From JAHIKV01 sp963733145 (lineage in GTDB: Bacteria > Planctomycetota > Planctomycetia > Pirellulales > Thermoguttaceae), in contig CAVTCJ010000015.1 of assembly GCA_963733145.1 (NCBI GenBank), forward strand, positions 186,001 through 250,000: a stretch of DNA of 64,000 nt, in the 5' to 3' direction. The notes beneath the pieces are model-generated. The model worked only from the letters and a program-made list of their open reading frames with translations. It searched no databases and was not told the origin of the DNA. Below are positions 1-8,523 of the stretch, in pieces. The position numbers and the translations under genes are program-made. Each line of letters starts with the position of its first letter. Position 1 is the first letter of the stretch.

Positions 1-355
1 AGAGGGCGGTGAGTTGTTCGGGATGGTCGACCAGCGGCGCGCCGAGGTCGCGGGGCTTGTTCTCCGCGTCAACCGCCGCTTCGGTCACCAGCTTATCGGG
101 ATCGACGCCCGGTTTGGCCGCCGATTTCTTCGGCTTGACGGCCGGCTGGGCCGGGGTTTTTGCCGGCTGCGATTCGTGAGATTCGGCTGACGGTTTGGCT
201 TCCGGCTTGACTGCGGAAGGGGTTTGTTTCGGCGACGGCTCGTTCTGTTTCGGCTTGGTTTCGGACGATGGACAACCGCAGAGAACGACGGCGACGGCAA
301 GCAAACACACTCCCGCGGTAACGCGCAACCCCTGGGCGATGGTCGGTATCTTCAT
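1..355 (-). CDS. Lipoprotein, N-terminal part (cut by window edge)
   Basis: The minus-strand frame opens with ATG at 355 and is still open at base 1. It begins MKIPTIAQGLRVTAG, continues with a hydrophobic stretch, and reaches a lipobox ending VVLCGC near residue 28, so it is a type II signal peptide followed by a lipidated Cys. After the Cys comes a Pro/Lys/Ala/Glu-rich low-complexity linker (residues about 30-90), as in envelope lipoproteins that need a spacer. The functional domain lies beyond the window. No family can be named from this part. Confidence 0.7.
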   Translation of the reverse strand, partial: MKIPTIAQGLRVTAGVCLLAVAVVLCGCPSSETKPKQNEPSPKQTPSAVKPEAKPSAESHESQPAKTPAQPAVKPKKSAAKPGVDPDKLVTEAAVDAENKPRDLGAPLVDHPEQLTAL

Positions 356-392
356 GATTTTGACCTTTTCGAGTAAGTATCTGTTGCGAAGA

Positions 393-476
393 GTAGGGTG
401 GGACAAGCTTTAGCGCGGTCCCACCACGGTATTCCCGGTTATTGGTGGGACCGCGCTAAAGCTTGTCCCACCCTAC
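393..476. repeat. Perfect 33-bp inverted repeat (family A)
   Basis: Two 33-bp arms (393-425 and 444-476) are exact reverse complements around an 18-base loop. The arm starts GTAGGGTGGGACAAGC. Related copies lie at 14800-14832 (one arm) and 21393-21474 (both arms, diverged). The structure fits a dispersed palindromic intergenic element; no T-run follows, so it is not a simple terminator. Confidence 0.85.
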
Positions 477-717
477 GCTCCCACCCGGCACGCATTTCCG
501 CGACAGTAACGAGTAAAAAGAGGTATAAACCGTTTCAATCATTCTAATCGGGGGCGGAAAAACGACAAGACGGATGTAAATGTCTGTATACTTGCAATTG
601 CCGGAAAAATCTGCAAGACTTAACTGTTTACGGCAACTTACCCAAAAGCCCGCGCAAATATGCCTGCGGACGGCTGGCCACACCCCCTTTACCCCCCCTT
701 ATGCCGGGACCCCTCCC

Positions 718-2796
718 ATGAATCGTCGTTTATTGTTGCAGTCGTATCGTACAAATCGGTTTTTCATCGCGGTAGTGTTCGGATCGTCGTTGGTTTTCTG
801 CGGTGCTTTATCGGCGGCCGAGTCGCCCGCGGCCGTCGATGCGGCTGCCCGCGCGGAAATCGAGCCGGCCATCCAGAAAGTCTATCCGGCTCTGGTGCGG
901 ATATACGTGGTCTCGGAGGAGCCCAGCGGCGGCCGGATGGAACGGCAGCGGGCGTCGGGCAGCGGCGTCATCATCTCCTCCGACGGCTACATCGTCACCA
1001 ATCACCACGTGGCCGGCGATGCGGTGCGAATCACCTGCACGCTCTCCGACGGCGAGGAGGTCGAGGCCAAGCTGATCGGCACCGATCCGCTGGGCGATCT
1101 GGCAGTGGTGAAGCTCAAGCTGGACACGCGCAAGGACCCTAAAAAGCCGCTGGCCGTGGCCAAGTGGGGCGATTCCGACAAGCTGAAGGTCGGCGACGTG
1201 GTGCTGGCAATGGGCAGCCCGATGGCCGTTTCACAATCGGTCACCCGCGGCATCGTCAGCAACGTGCAGATGATTATGCCCCGGGCGTTGGGCGGACAAT
1301 TCCGCCTCGACGGCGAGGACGTGGGTCAGATCGTCCGCTGGATCGGGCACGACGCCGTGATCTTCGGCGGAAACAGCGGCGGTCCGCTGGTCAACCTGGA
1401 CGGCGAAATCGTGGGCATCAACGAGATCGGTCTCGGCTCGCTCGGCGGCGCCATCCCCAGCAACCTGGCCAAGGAGTTGGTCAAGCAACTGATCCGGGAC
1501 GGACACGTCACCCGCAGTTGGATCGGCATCGAGTTTCAGCCCCGCCTAAAGAGCGACAAACACGAGGCGGGAGCCTTGGTGGCGGGCGTGGTCCAGGGTT
1601 CCCCGGCCGAGAAGGCCGGGGTCCGCGCCGGCGACCTGGTAATCCGCTATCGGGGCCAACCGGTCAACGTCGAATTGCCCGAGCAGCTTCCCTTGCTCAA
1701 CCAGCGCGTTTTCGCCACTCCGGTGGGCGAAGACGTCGAGATCGTCTATCTCCGCGACGGCAAGGAGGAGACCGCCCGGGTGAAGACCGACTCGCTCCAG
1801 CGGGCCCTGGGCGACCCGCACGAACTGAAGGCCTGGGGCATCGCGGTCCGCGACATCACGCGGATGATGGCCCTCGAACGCCATCGCCAGGACACCCGCG
1901 GCGTGCTGGTCAATTCGGTCCGCGGCGGCGGCGGAGCGGCCACCGCCAAACTGCCCATCCGACACGAGGATATCATCCTTCAGGTCGCCGGAAAGCCCGT
2001 CGATAACATCGCCGACCTGGAGAAAATCACCGCCGAACTAATCAAGGGCAAAGACAAGCGGGTGCCGGTCCTCGTGCAAATCGAACGCGACACCGAACAA
2101 CTGCTGACGGTCGTCCAGATCGGCCAGGAAGAGACCCCGAACCCGCCGGCCTCGGCCAAAAAACCCTGGTCCAGTGTCGACACACAGGTGTTGACCGCCG
2201 ATCTGGCCGAATCGCTCGGTCTGCCCGGTCAGCAGGGCGTCCGCGTGACCGACGTCTTCAAGGGGCAGGCGGCCGAGAAGGCCGGCGTGAAAGTCGGCGA
2301 CCTGATCGTCGCCGTCAACGGCCGCAAGGTGCGGGCCTCGCAGCCCGGCGACCTGGAAGTCTTCGACACGATGATCCGCCGGCTGCGGGTGGGCGACAGG
2401 GCGAAGTTGAAGATCATCCGCGACGGCAAGCCGCTCGAACTGGAAATGGCGCTCGAGGCCGCTCCGGCCGGCGACAAGGACGCCAAGTCGATGACGGACG
2501 CCAATTTCGAGTTTGCCGCCCGCGAGCTGACCTACTCCGATCGCATCGACCGGCGGCTCCCCGACGATTTTCAGGGACTGCTGGTGGAGAAGGTTGAAAA
2601 CGGGGGCTGGGCCTCGCTGGGCGGGCTGCGCGGCGGCGACCTGCTGATCAGCGTCGCCGGCAAGCCCACGCACAATGTCGCCGAATTGAAGGCGATATTG
2701 GAGAAGATCCGCAAGGAAAAGCCCCGCGAAGTGGTGTTCTTTGTCCGCCGCGGCATTCACACCTTTTATTGCGAGATCGAACCCGACTACCGCTAA
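718..2796 (+). CDS. HtrA/Deg-family serine protease with multiple PDZ domains
   Basis: This is a periplasmic quality-control protease. I chose ATG 718 (MNRRLLLQ) because it gives a normal N-terminal membrane/signal segment (residues about 14-34); the frame itself opens further upstream at 580. The chymotrypsin-fold triad is complete: H97 in TNHHVAG, D127 in DPLGDLAV and S220 in GGNSGGP. Several PDZ-type segments follow (about 265-350, 370-470, 490-580 and a last one near 620-690), each with a G-x-G-D-L or equivalent carboxylate-loop signature. At 692 residues it is longer than DegP (about 450) because of the extra PDZ-like repeats, as is common in Planctomycetota. It is followed after a repeat-rich spacer by a degenerate protease-fold gene on the same strand. 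Confidence 0.9.
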   Translation: MNRRLLLQSYRTNRFFIAVVFGSSLVFCGALSAAESPAAVDAAARAEIEPAIQKVYPALVRIYVVSEEPSGGRMERQRASGSGVIISSDGYIVTNHHVAGDAVRITCTLSDGEEVEAKLIGTDPLGDLAVVKLKLDTRKDPKKPLAVAKWGDSDKLKVGDVVLAMGSPMAVSQSVTRGIVSNVQMIMPRALGGQFRLDGEDVGQIVRWIGHDAVIFGGNSGGPLVNLDGEIVGINEIGLGSLGGAIPSNLAKELVKQLIRDGHVTRSWIGIEFQPRLKSDKHEAGALVAGVVQGSPAEKAGVRAGDLVIRYRGQPVNVELPEQLPLLNQRVFATPVGEDVEIVYLRDGKEETARVKTDSLQRALGDPHELKAWGIAVRDITRMMALERHRQDTRGVLVNSVRGGGGAATAKLPIRHEDIILQVAGKPVDNIADLEKITAELIKGKDKRVPVLVQIERDTEQLLTVVQIGQEETPNPPASAKKPWSSVDTQVLTADLAESLGLPGQQGVRVTDVFKGQAAEKAGVKVGDLIVAVNGRKVRASQPGDLEVFDTMIRRLRVGDRAKLKIIRDGKPLELEMALEAAPAGDKDAKSMTDANFEFAARELTYSDRIDRRLPDDFQGLLVEKVENGGWASLGGLRGGDLLISVAGKPTHNVAELKAILEKIRKEKPREVVFFVRRGIHTFYCEIEPDYR

Positions 2797-2840
2797 CCCC
2801 GGCCGAAAGTTGCGATTGAGTTGAAAGTCGTGGTTGTAGG

Positions 2841-2926
2841 TTATGCTTTAGCATAACAAAATGGTCGTTTTGTCATTGGAATGTTATGCTGAAGCATAAC
2901 AAAATGGTAGTTTTGTCATTGGAATG
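2841..2926. repeat. 43-bp tandem repeat, two copies
   Basis: Units 2841-2883 and 2884-2926 differ at only a few positions and each starts TTATGCT and ends TTGGAATG. They directly abut the inverted-orientation dispersed element at 2927-3093. Confidence 0.8.
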
Positions 2927-3093
2927 TTATGCCATTAGTTTTTGGGATTGAGAAATCGTCCTCAATCTTTGACGGTCTTGGGTCTTAGGTCTTGGGTCTT
3001 AGGTCTTGGCACGAAGACCCAAGACCTAAGACCCAAGACCCGAGACCACAATTGGTTGCGGCTACGCCGCGTTAGGCTGAAGCATAACCTACG
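2927..3093 (+). repeat. Dispersed repeat G, copy 1 (167 bp)
   Basis: The segment holds an internal hairpin built from 7-8-bp iterations (GGTCTTGGGTCTTAGG on one side, CCTAAGACCCAAGACC on the other) and ends in a TAGGCTGAAGCATAACCTACG-like tail. A near-identical 150-bp copy lies in the opposite orientation at 17701-17850. It fills the gap between the HtrA gene and the next CDS. Confidence 0.85.
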
Positions 3094-3156
3094 TATACTG
3101 AAGCATAACCTGCGTTTGCAAAAACACATTATCCACCAAAACAAGGAAAGCGATTC

Positions 3157-4023
3157 ATGATCCAGAAAATGTTGTTGGCGTGCCTGTGCCTGTGTTTGAC
3201 GGCCGGAACCCTCCTCGCCCAGGAGGACGTCGCCGCGGCGCGGAAGACCATGCAATCCTACGAGAAGGGCATCGTCACCCTGTCGGCGGTGCTGAAGTTC
3301 GAGGTCAAGGGAGCGAGCGGCATCACCCTTCCCAACGCGGAACGGAAGACTTATTGCATCGCCGCCATCATCGATCCCGACGGTTTGGCCGTGACGGCCC
3401 TGAAAAACCTCAATCCGCATGCCAGGGCGTCGGCCGGACGGCGGCAAATCACGCTGGAAAGCCAGGTCCAGGAAGTGAAGTACCGGCTTTCCGACGGCAC
3501 GGAAGTGCCCGCCCGGGTGGTGCTCAAGGACGAGGACCTCGATCTGGCGTTTCTCGCCCCCCTCGAACCGCTCGACGCGAAAACGAAGGCGAAGATTGCG
3601 GCCGTTCCGCTCGAAGCCGCCCCGCAGCCGCAGGCGCTGGACGGAGTCATTCTGATCGGCCGGACGGGCGAAGACTTGAACTTCGCGCCCACCCTCCAGC
3701 TTGGACGGATTACGGCGACGGTTTCCCAGCCGCGGCCTTGCTACCTCTGCGACGTCGGCATCTCCGGCGCGCTGGTCTTCAATGCGCAGGGAAAATTGCT
3801 GGGCATTTTCTGCCAATGCGTGGACAATGAAAACAGCTCGGACAACACCATCGCGCAGCTTGCCTCCAAAAATCTGGTTTTGCCGACGGCCGACATGGCC
3901 CGGCTCGTCCCCCAGGCCAAGGAGGAAATCAGCAAGGGCGCCGCGGAAAAACCGAAGGCCGACTCCGCCGAGAAGAAGCCTGACGCCACGGAAAAGAAAT
4001 CCGACAAGACCGAGAAGAAATAG
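3157..4023 (+). CDS. Secreted trypsin-fold protein with degenerate protease site
   Basis: A signal peptide (MIQKMLLACLCLCLTAGTLLAQ) precedes a chymotrypsin-like fold that can be laid over HtrA. The strand that should carry the catalytic His reads GLAVTALKNLN, with no His; the Asp region reads DEDLDLAFLAP; the Ser loop reads VGISGALVFN in place of GNSGGP. The Ser position is kept but the His is gone, so proteolysis is unlikely. The C-terminus (from about residue 245) is a Lys/Glu/Pro tail of repeated EKKPD-type units. It lies downstream of the active HtrA gene on the same strand, so a regulatory or scaffold partner of HtrA is a reasonable guess. Confidence 0.7.
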   Translation: MIQKMLLACLCLCLTAGTLLAQEDVAAARKTMQSYEKGIVTLSAVLKFEVKGASGITLPNAERKTYCIAAIIDPDGLAVTALKNLNPHARASAGRRQITLESQVQEVKYRLSDGTEVPARVVLKDEDLDLAFLAPLEPLDAKTKAKIAAVPLEAAPQPQALDGVILIGRTGEDLNFAPTLQLGRITATVSQPRPCYLCDVGISGALVFNAQGKLLGIFCQCVDNENSSDNTIAQLASKNLVLPTADMARLVPQAKEEISKGAAEKPKADSAEKKPDATEKKSDKTEKK

Positions 4024-4035
4024 CGGCACCCGATT

Positions 4036-4517
4036 ATGCCCGACTTCCACATTCGCATCAGCGACGGGCTGGGCTTTCACGCTTCGCATTTCATCGTCTG
4101 GAAGAACGGGGCTTGCGAGCGGCTGCACGGCCACGGCTTCCGCACGGCGGTGGAAGTCCACGGCCCGCTGCACGACGATTATTGCGTGATCGATTTCATT
4201 GTCGTCCGCGACGCCTTGCGGAAGATCGTCGCCGGCTTGGACCATCGCGTGCTGCTCCCGCGCAGCACCCGAACCTGCGCATCGCCACGCAAGAGGGGCA
4301 AATCGAAGTCGTCTTCGGCGACCGCCGCTGGGTATTTCCCGAAGACGATTGTCTGTTGCTGCCGATCGCCAATACGACCACCGAACTGCTGGCCGAATAC
4401 GTCGGTATGAAACTGTTGGAATCATTGCAGGCGCTCGGCTGCCCCTCGCTCACGCTGGTCCGCGTCGAGATCGGCGAAGGCGCGGGCTGCTCGGCCGTGT
4501 GCGAGCTGCGTCCATAA
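4036..4517 (+). CDS. 6-pyruvoyl-tetrahydropterin synthase/QueD-like enzyme (frameshifted)
   Basis: The family converts dihydroneopterin triphosphate to 6-pyruvoyl or 6-carboxy tetrahydropterin, as in queuosine synthesis. The reading frame from ATG 4036 shows the Zn-binding and active-site features: FHASHF, the Cys in CERLHGHGF and the LDH of GLDHRVLLP. Near 4260 the frame breaks; the other frame continues with PNLRIATQEG, a TTELLAEY helix and the closing Glu/Cys loop VEIGEGAGCSAVCEL, ending at 4517. One base added in the CCCGCGC stretch restores a ~160-residue protein, close to a long QueD. It lies 12 bases after the preceding CDS. Confidence 0.75.
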
Positions 4518-4552
4518 ATCACCCATCTCGCTCCCCCCGCGCAATCCCTCTC

Positions 4553-4575
4553 GTTCCCACGCAGAGCGTGGGAAC
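4553..4575. repeat. Short palindrome, possible terminator-type hairpin
   Basis: Two 10-bp arms, GTTCCCACGC and GCGTGGGAAC, face each other across a 3-base loop AGA just after the PTPS/QueD-like gene. No T-run follows. It matches the compact intergenic palindromes seen elsewhere in the window. Confidence 0.6.
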
Positions 4576-4686
4576 AAGGAGTGGTGGCGGAGTGCGGGCA
4601 TGACTTAATCGCGCTATTCGTTAAAGTCCTCTCCCTCGACTAGCCGATAATGCCCGACGACTACTCTTGCGCCGGGAATATGCGCC

Positions 4687-5328
4687 ATGGGAACATCCGC
4701 TCTTCGCAAAGCCGCCATCGTCTTGCAGAGCTTGCCGGAAAAAATAGCGGCCGAATTGCTCGGTCGGTTGGACCCGGCAGAGGCGAAGGCGGTCGGCGAC
4801 GAAATGGCCCGCCTCGGCCGGCCCGATCCGGGCGAGCAAGCGGCGGCGGTTCAAGAGTTCGCCGCCGCGTTCCCGAAACAGCCGGAACCTGAAATCGCCC
4901 GGCCGTTCCAATTTCTATTCGACATGAAACCGAAGGCGTTGGCCGACCTGTTGGGAGACGAACGCCCGCAGACAATCGCGCTGGTCCTCTCCTATTTGCC
5001 GGTCGAATTGGCCGCCGACGCGCTGGACGCCTTGCCGCCGGAGCGGCAAACCCCGATCATCCGCTGCCTTTCCGCGATGGAACGTCCCGGCGAGGAGGTG
5101 GTCCGCGACGTGGAGGCCGCGATCCAACACCGGCTGTCGGGCGAAGAGCCGGGCGAGGGGATCGTCAGCATCGTGAAAATGCTGGGCGCCATGCGTCCTG
5201 CCGGCGAACGCCGCTTGCTAGGCGAGCTTGCCGAGACCGATCCCGATCTGCTGAGAAAAATCCGCCGCAAGATGTTCGGCCCCGACGTGGCCCCCTTTGT
5301 GCAGGGCGAGGCAGTCGGCGCGGCGTAG
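4687..5328 (+). CDS. FliG-like protein lacking the C-terminal torque domain
   Basis: Residues 1-65 resemble the FliG N-terminal domain (MGTSALRKAAIVLQSLPE). Residues about 75-150 match the FliG middle domain, with the signature DERPQTIALVLSYLPVELA and an EVVRDVEAAI helix. Residues about 160-200 carry the TDPDLLRKIRRKMFGPD segment that normally precedes the C-terminal domain. The protein stops there at 213 residues, against about 335 for a full flagellar FliG, so the charged torque-generating C-domain is absent. No other flagellar gene is seen nearby. It may be a FliG-like scaffold or a paralogue used outside the flagellum. Confidence 0.75.
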   Translation: MGTSALRKAAIVLQSLPEKIAAELLGRLDPAEAKAVGDEMARLGRPDPGEQAAAVQEFAAAFPKQPEPEIARPFQFLFDMKPKALADLLGDERPQTIALVLSYLPVELAADALDALPPERQTPIIRCLSAMERPGEEVVRDVEAAIQHRLSGEEPGEGIVSIVKMLGAMRPAGERRLLGELAETDPDLLRKIRRKMFGPDVAPFVQGEAVGAA

Positions 5329-5339
5329 ATTTATCGTGT

Positions 5340-5428
5340 GCGAAGCCGCAAGCGGCTGTTTATGCGAAACCGCAAGCGGCTGTTTATGCGAAACCGCAAG
5401 CGGCTGTTTTTGCGAAACCGCAAGCGGC
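5340..5428. repeat. 24-bp tandem repeat (family B motif), about 3.7 copies
   Basis: The unit GCGAAACCGCAAGCGGC plus a TGTTTAT spacer repeats just after the FliG-like gene. The same motif occurs at 7401-7419 inside mutS, at 9744-9781, near 14769 and near 17894, in both orientations. Confidence 0.85.
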
Positions 5429-5452
5429 AAACCGGCCGCTGAAGCGGCCGGC

Positions 5453-5540
5453 CCTCATCCTTCATCCTTCATCCTTCATCCTTCATCCTTCATCCTTCAT
5501 CCTTCATCCTTCATCCCTCATCCTTCATCCTTCATCCCTC
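5453..5540. repeat. 7-bp satellite (CATCCTT)n
   Basis: About twelve nearly uninterrupted 7-bp units separate the FliG-like gene from mutS. A short array of the same 7-mer (opposite strand) sits inside the FecR reading frame at about 32436-32466. Confidence 0.9.
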
Positions 5541-5588
5541 CCCCCTTCCCCCTTCCCTCCTCTTGCTTCCGCTGCTAGCATTGGCGAC

Positions 5589-8396
5589 ATGGCGAGCACA
5601 CCGATGATGAAGCAGTACGAGGAAGCGAAACGGGCCTGCCCGGACGCGATCCTGCTGTTTCGCATGGGCGATTTCTACGAACTGTTTCACGACAACGCGC
5701 GGACCGCCGCCCGCGTCCTGGGCCTTGCCCTGACCAGCCGCGAAAAGGGCGAAAACGCCACGGCCATGGCCGGCTTTCCGCACCACCAACTGGAAAGCTA
5801 TCTGGCCAAGCTGATCGCGGCGGGAATGCGGGCCGCCGTCTGCGAGCAGGTCGAAGACCCCAAGCTGGCCAAGGGGCTGGTCCGCCGTGAGGTGACGCGA
5901 ATCGTCACGCCCGGCACCGTCACCGACGACGCACTGCTCGATCCCCGCGAGAGCAACTACCTGGCGGCGGTAGCGCCGGGCGATCCGGCCGGGTTGGCGT
6001 GGGTCGAGCTTTCGACGGGCCGCTTCATGGCGGCCGGATTTCCCGCCCGGCAACTGCCCGATCAATTGGCCCGGCTCGGACCGGCCGAATGTCTGCTGTG
6101 TGATAGCGTTCCCCCGCCGACCGCGGTTCTCGACGAGCGGATGATGGTCACGCGGCGGCCGGACTGGGCGTTTTCGCATCCGACGGCGGTGCAAACGCTG
6201 TCCAAGCACTTCGGCACGGCGGTGCTCGAAGGGTTCGGCTTCGCCGATGACGAGCCGGACCGGCAGGCGATCCGCGCCGCCGGGGCCGTGCTCGATTACC
6301 TGGCCGAGACGCAGAAGAGTTCGCTCGAACACATCGACCGGCTGACGCCCTACCGCGCGTCGCAAACGCTGGAGATCGATCAGTCGAGCCGCCGCAGCCT
6401 GGAGATCAGCCGCACGATCCGCGACGGCCGCCGCGAGGGATCGCTGCTGTGGGTGCTCGATCGGACGCGGACTCCGATGGGCGCCCGGCTGCTGGCCGAA
6501 TGGGTCGCCAATCCGCTCACCGAAACGGCCGCGATCCGCGCCCGGCTGGACGCCGTCGAGGAATTGCTCGGCAATCCCGCGTTCTCGGCCGAACTGGGCG
6601 AATCGCTCCGCCGGATGTACGACGTCGAGCGGCTGCTGGCCCGCGCCGCCACGGGCCGGGCGAGCCCCCGCGATTTGAGTTTCCTTGGCCGCACGCTCAA
6701 ATCGCTTCCGGCCGTGAAGGCGAAGCTCGCCGCGCGGAAGAGCAAGTTGCTCGGCGAGCTGGAGGCGGCGATCGACCTCTGCCCCGAGCTTCGCGCCTCG
6801 CTGGAAGCGGCCCTGGCCGATGATTGCCCTTTGACCAGCCGCGACGGCGGATTCATCCGCGAGGGGTTCAGCGCCGAGTTGGACGCGCTGCGCGAGTTGG
6901 CCCACGGCGGCAAGCAGTGGATCGCCCGATACCAGGCCGCGGAGACCGAGCGGACGGGCATCCCCAGCCTGAAGGTCGGTTTCAATCAGGTCTTCGGCTA
7001 TTACATCGAGGTGACCAATTCACAGCGCGACAAGGTCCCGCCCGAGTACATCCGCAAGCAGACGATCAAGAACGCCGAGCGATACATCACGCCCGAGTTG
7101 AAGGAATACGAGGAAAAGGTATTGACGGCCGACGGCCAGGCCAAGGAGTTGGAGTACAAGCTGTTCCAGGATCTGAGGGAGATTGTGGCCGTGGATCGGC
7201 GGCGTTTGCAGGGGACCGCGGCGGCGCTGGCCGAGATCGACGTGCTGGCCGGACTGGCCGAATTGGCCCGAGCGCGGAACTACTGCCGGCCGGAGGTCGT
7301 CGAGGAGCCGGTGCTGCGAATCATCGACGGGCGGCATCCCGTGCTGGAGGTGATCGAGCCGGAGGGAAAGTTTGTGCCCAACGACACGTTGATCGGGGGT
7401 TGCGAAACCGCAAGCGGCGAAAAAAGTCTCCCCTCTCCCTTTGGGAGAGGGGCCGGGGGTGAGGGCAGCGTGGATGAGCAAGAACCGAACGAACCACCCT
7501 CCGCCCTCACCCTAACCCTCTCCCAAAGGGAGAGGGGACGAGATTCGGACTTCTCCCAAAGGGAGAGGGGACAAAAATGCGAAGCTGCCGGCGGCGGCAC
7601 GATCCTGTTGATCACCGGGCCGAACATGGCGGGCAAGAGCACCTACATCCGGCAGGTGGCGTTGCTCACGCTGATGACCCAGATCGGCAGTTTCGTCCCT
7701 GCCCGGCGGGCGACGATCGGCGTGGCCGACCGGATTTTCGCCCGCGTCGGCGCCAGCGACGAGTTGACCCGCGGCCAAAGCACGTTCATGGTCGAGATGA
7801 TCGAGACGGCGCGGATCCTGAACACGGCCACGCGGCGGAGCCTGGTGATCCTCGACGAGATCGGCCGCGGGACCAGCACCTACGACGGCATTTCGCTGGC
7901 CTGGTCGGTGGTCGAACACCTGCACGAGCGGATCGGCTGCCGCACGTTCTTCGCCACGCACTACCACGAGTTGACCGAGTTGGAGCAGTCGCTGCCGGGG
8001 GTGAAGAACCTGAACGTGGCCGTCCGCGAGTGGGAGGACAAAGTAATCTTCCTGCACAAGATCGTTCCCGGCGCGGCCGACAAGAGCTACGGGATACACG
8101 TCGCCCGGCTGGCGGGCGTGCCCCGCGAGGTGATCGAGCGGTCGAAGGACGTATTGGCCCAACTCGAGGAAGAGCATCTCGACTCGTCCGGCCGGTCGAA
8201 GATCGCCCGGCGGCCGGAGACCCCAAAAGCGACTCGCTTGCAGTTGACGCTGTTCGGTCCGGCCGAGCATCCGCTGGTGGACGAACTGCGCCGACTCGAC
8301 CTGAACCGGCTCACGCCGATCGAGGCCTTGCAGCGGCTGCACGAGTGGCAAGATACGCTGGTCGAGGAAAAGAATATAAAGGGAAAGACCAAATAA
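5589..8396 (+). CDS. mutS: DNA mismatch repair protein MutS with an in-frame repeat insertion
   Basis: MutS recognises mismatches and drives repair with its ABC-type ATPase. Domain I starts at once with MMKQYEEAKRACPDAILLFRMGDFYELF, including the mismatch-contacting F-Y-E motif. Connector, lever (about 270-400) and clamp follow, with FGYYIEV near residue 465. The ATPase core has Walker A GPNMAGKST (about 677), the signature SDELTRGQSTFMVEM, Walker B VILDEIGRGTSTYDG and the switch His in ATHYHEL. Residues 605-670 are foreign: a 66-residue insertion made of dispersed repeats separates NDTLIGG from TILLITGPNM, where other MutS proteins have only a short link. It keeps frame, so a 935-residue protein is possible, against about 870 usually. 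mutL is not adjacent. Confidence 0.95.
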   Translation: MASTPMMKQYEEAKRACPDAILLFRMGDFYELFHDNARTAARVLGLALTSREKGENATAMAGFPHHQLESYLAKLIAAGMRAAVCEQVEDPKLAKGLVRREVTRIVTPGTVTDDALLDPRESNYLAAVAPGDPAGLAWVELSTGRFMAAGFPARQLPDQLARLGPAECLLCDSVPPPTAVLDERMMVTRRPDWAFSHPTAVQTLSKHFGTAVLEGFGFADDEPDRQAIRAAGAVLDYLAETQKSSLEHIDRLTPYRASQTLEIDQSSRRSLEISRTIRDGRREGSLLWVLDRTRTPMGARLLAEWVANPLTETAAIRARLDAVEELLGNPAFSAELGESLRRMYDVERLLARAATGRASPRDLSFLGRTLKSLPAVKAKLAARKSKLLGELEAAIDLCPELRASLEAALADDCPLTSRDGGFIREGFSAELDALRELAHGGKQWIARYQAAETERTGIPSLKVGFNQVFGYYIEVTNSQRDKVPPEYIRKQTIKNAERYITPELKEYEEKVLTADGQAKELEYKLFQDLREIVAVDRRRLQGTAAALAEIDVLAGLAELARARNYCRPEVVEEPVLRIIDGRHPVLEVIEPEGKFVPNDTLIGGCETASGEKSLPSPFGRGAGGEGSVDEQEPNEPPSALTLTLSQRERGRDSDFSQRERGQKCEAAGGGTILLITGPNMAGKSTYIRQVALLTLMTQIGSFVPARRATIGVADRIFARVGASDELTRGQSTFMVEMIETARILNTATRRSLVILDEIGRGTSTYDGISLAWSVVEHLHERIGCRTFFATHYHELTELEQSLPGVKNLNVAVREWEDKVIFLHKIVPGAADKSYGIHVARLAGVPREVIERSKDVLAQLEEEHLDSSGRSKIARRPETPKATRLQLTLFGPAEHPLVDELRRLDLNRLTPIEALQRLHEWQDTLVEEKNIKGKTK
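7401..7598 (+). repeat. Composite palindromic repeat inserted in frame in mutS
   Basis: The 198-bp segment starts with the family B motif (TGCGAAACCGCAAGCGGC), then CTCCCCTCTCCC...GGGAGAGGGG arms of family C in opposing orientation. Its length is a multiple of three and it has no stop in the mutS frame. The encoded peptide contains PSPFGRGAGGEG and LTLTLSQRERG, strings also encoded by the repeat in the GTPase gene at 16082-16255. Confidence 0.85.
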
Positions 8397-8399
8397 TTA

Positions 8400-8515
8400 T
8401 TGCAAATTGAAGATTGTAAATTGCATATTGCAAATTTACGAAACGCACTGTGTTCTCCTAGGAACATATCTTTTACATTTTGCAATTTACAATTTACAAT
8501 CTTCAATTTGCAATC
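8400..8515. repeat. AT-rich inverted repeat after mutS
   Basis: Left arm 8400-8438 (TTGCAAATTGAAGATTG...) and right arm about 8478-8515 (...CAATCTTCAATTTGCAAT) are reverse complements around a roughly 40-base centre. It fills the mutS/aminotransferase gap and could form a long hairpin that ends mutS transcription. Confidence 0.75.
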
Positions 8516-8523
8516 CTTCCTGA

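Noticed and set aside
2038..2760. Long minus-strand ORF inside htrA
   Set aside because: Codon-shadow of a high-GC gene, no similarity.
2970..3055. Iterated GGTCTTGGGTCTTAGG looks CRISPR-like
   Set aside because: Period is 7-8 bases without unique spacers and forms one hairpin; no cas genes.
2962..4425. Minus-strand ORF of 487 codons
   Set aside because: Covers repeat DNA and two plus-strand genes with clear domain features; shadow.
5340..5540. Direct repeats before mutS as a possible CRISPR array
   Set aside because: Units are tandem without spacers; satellite DNA.
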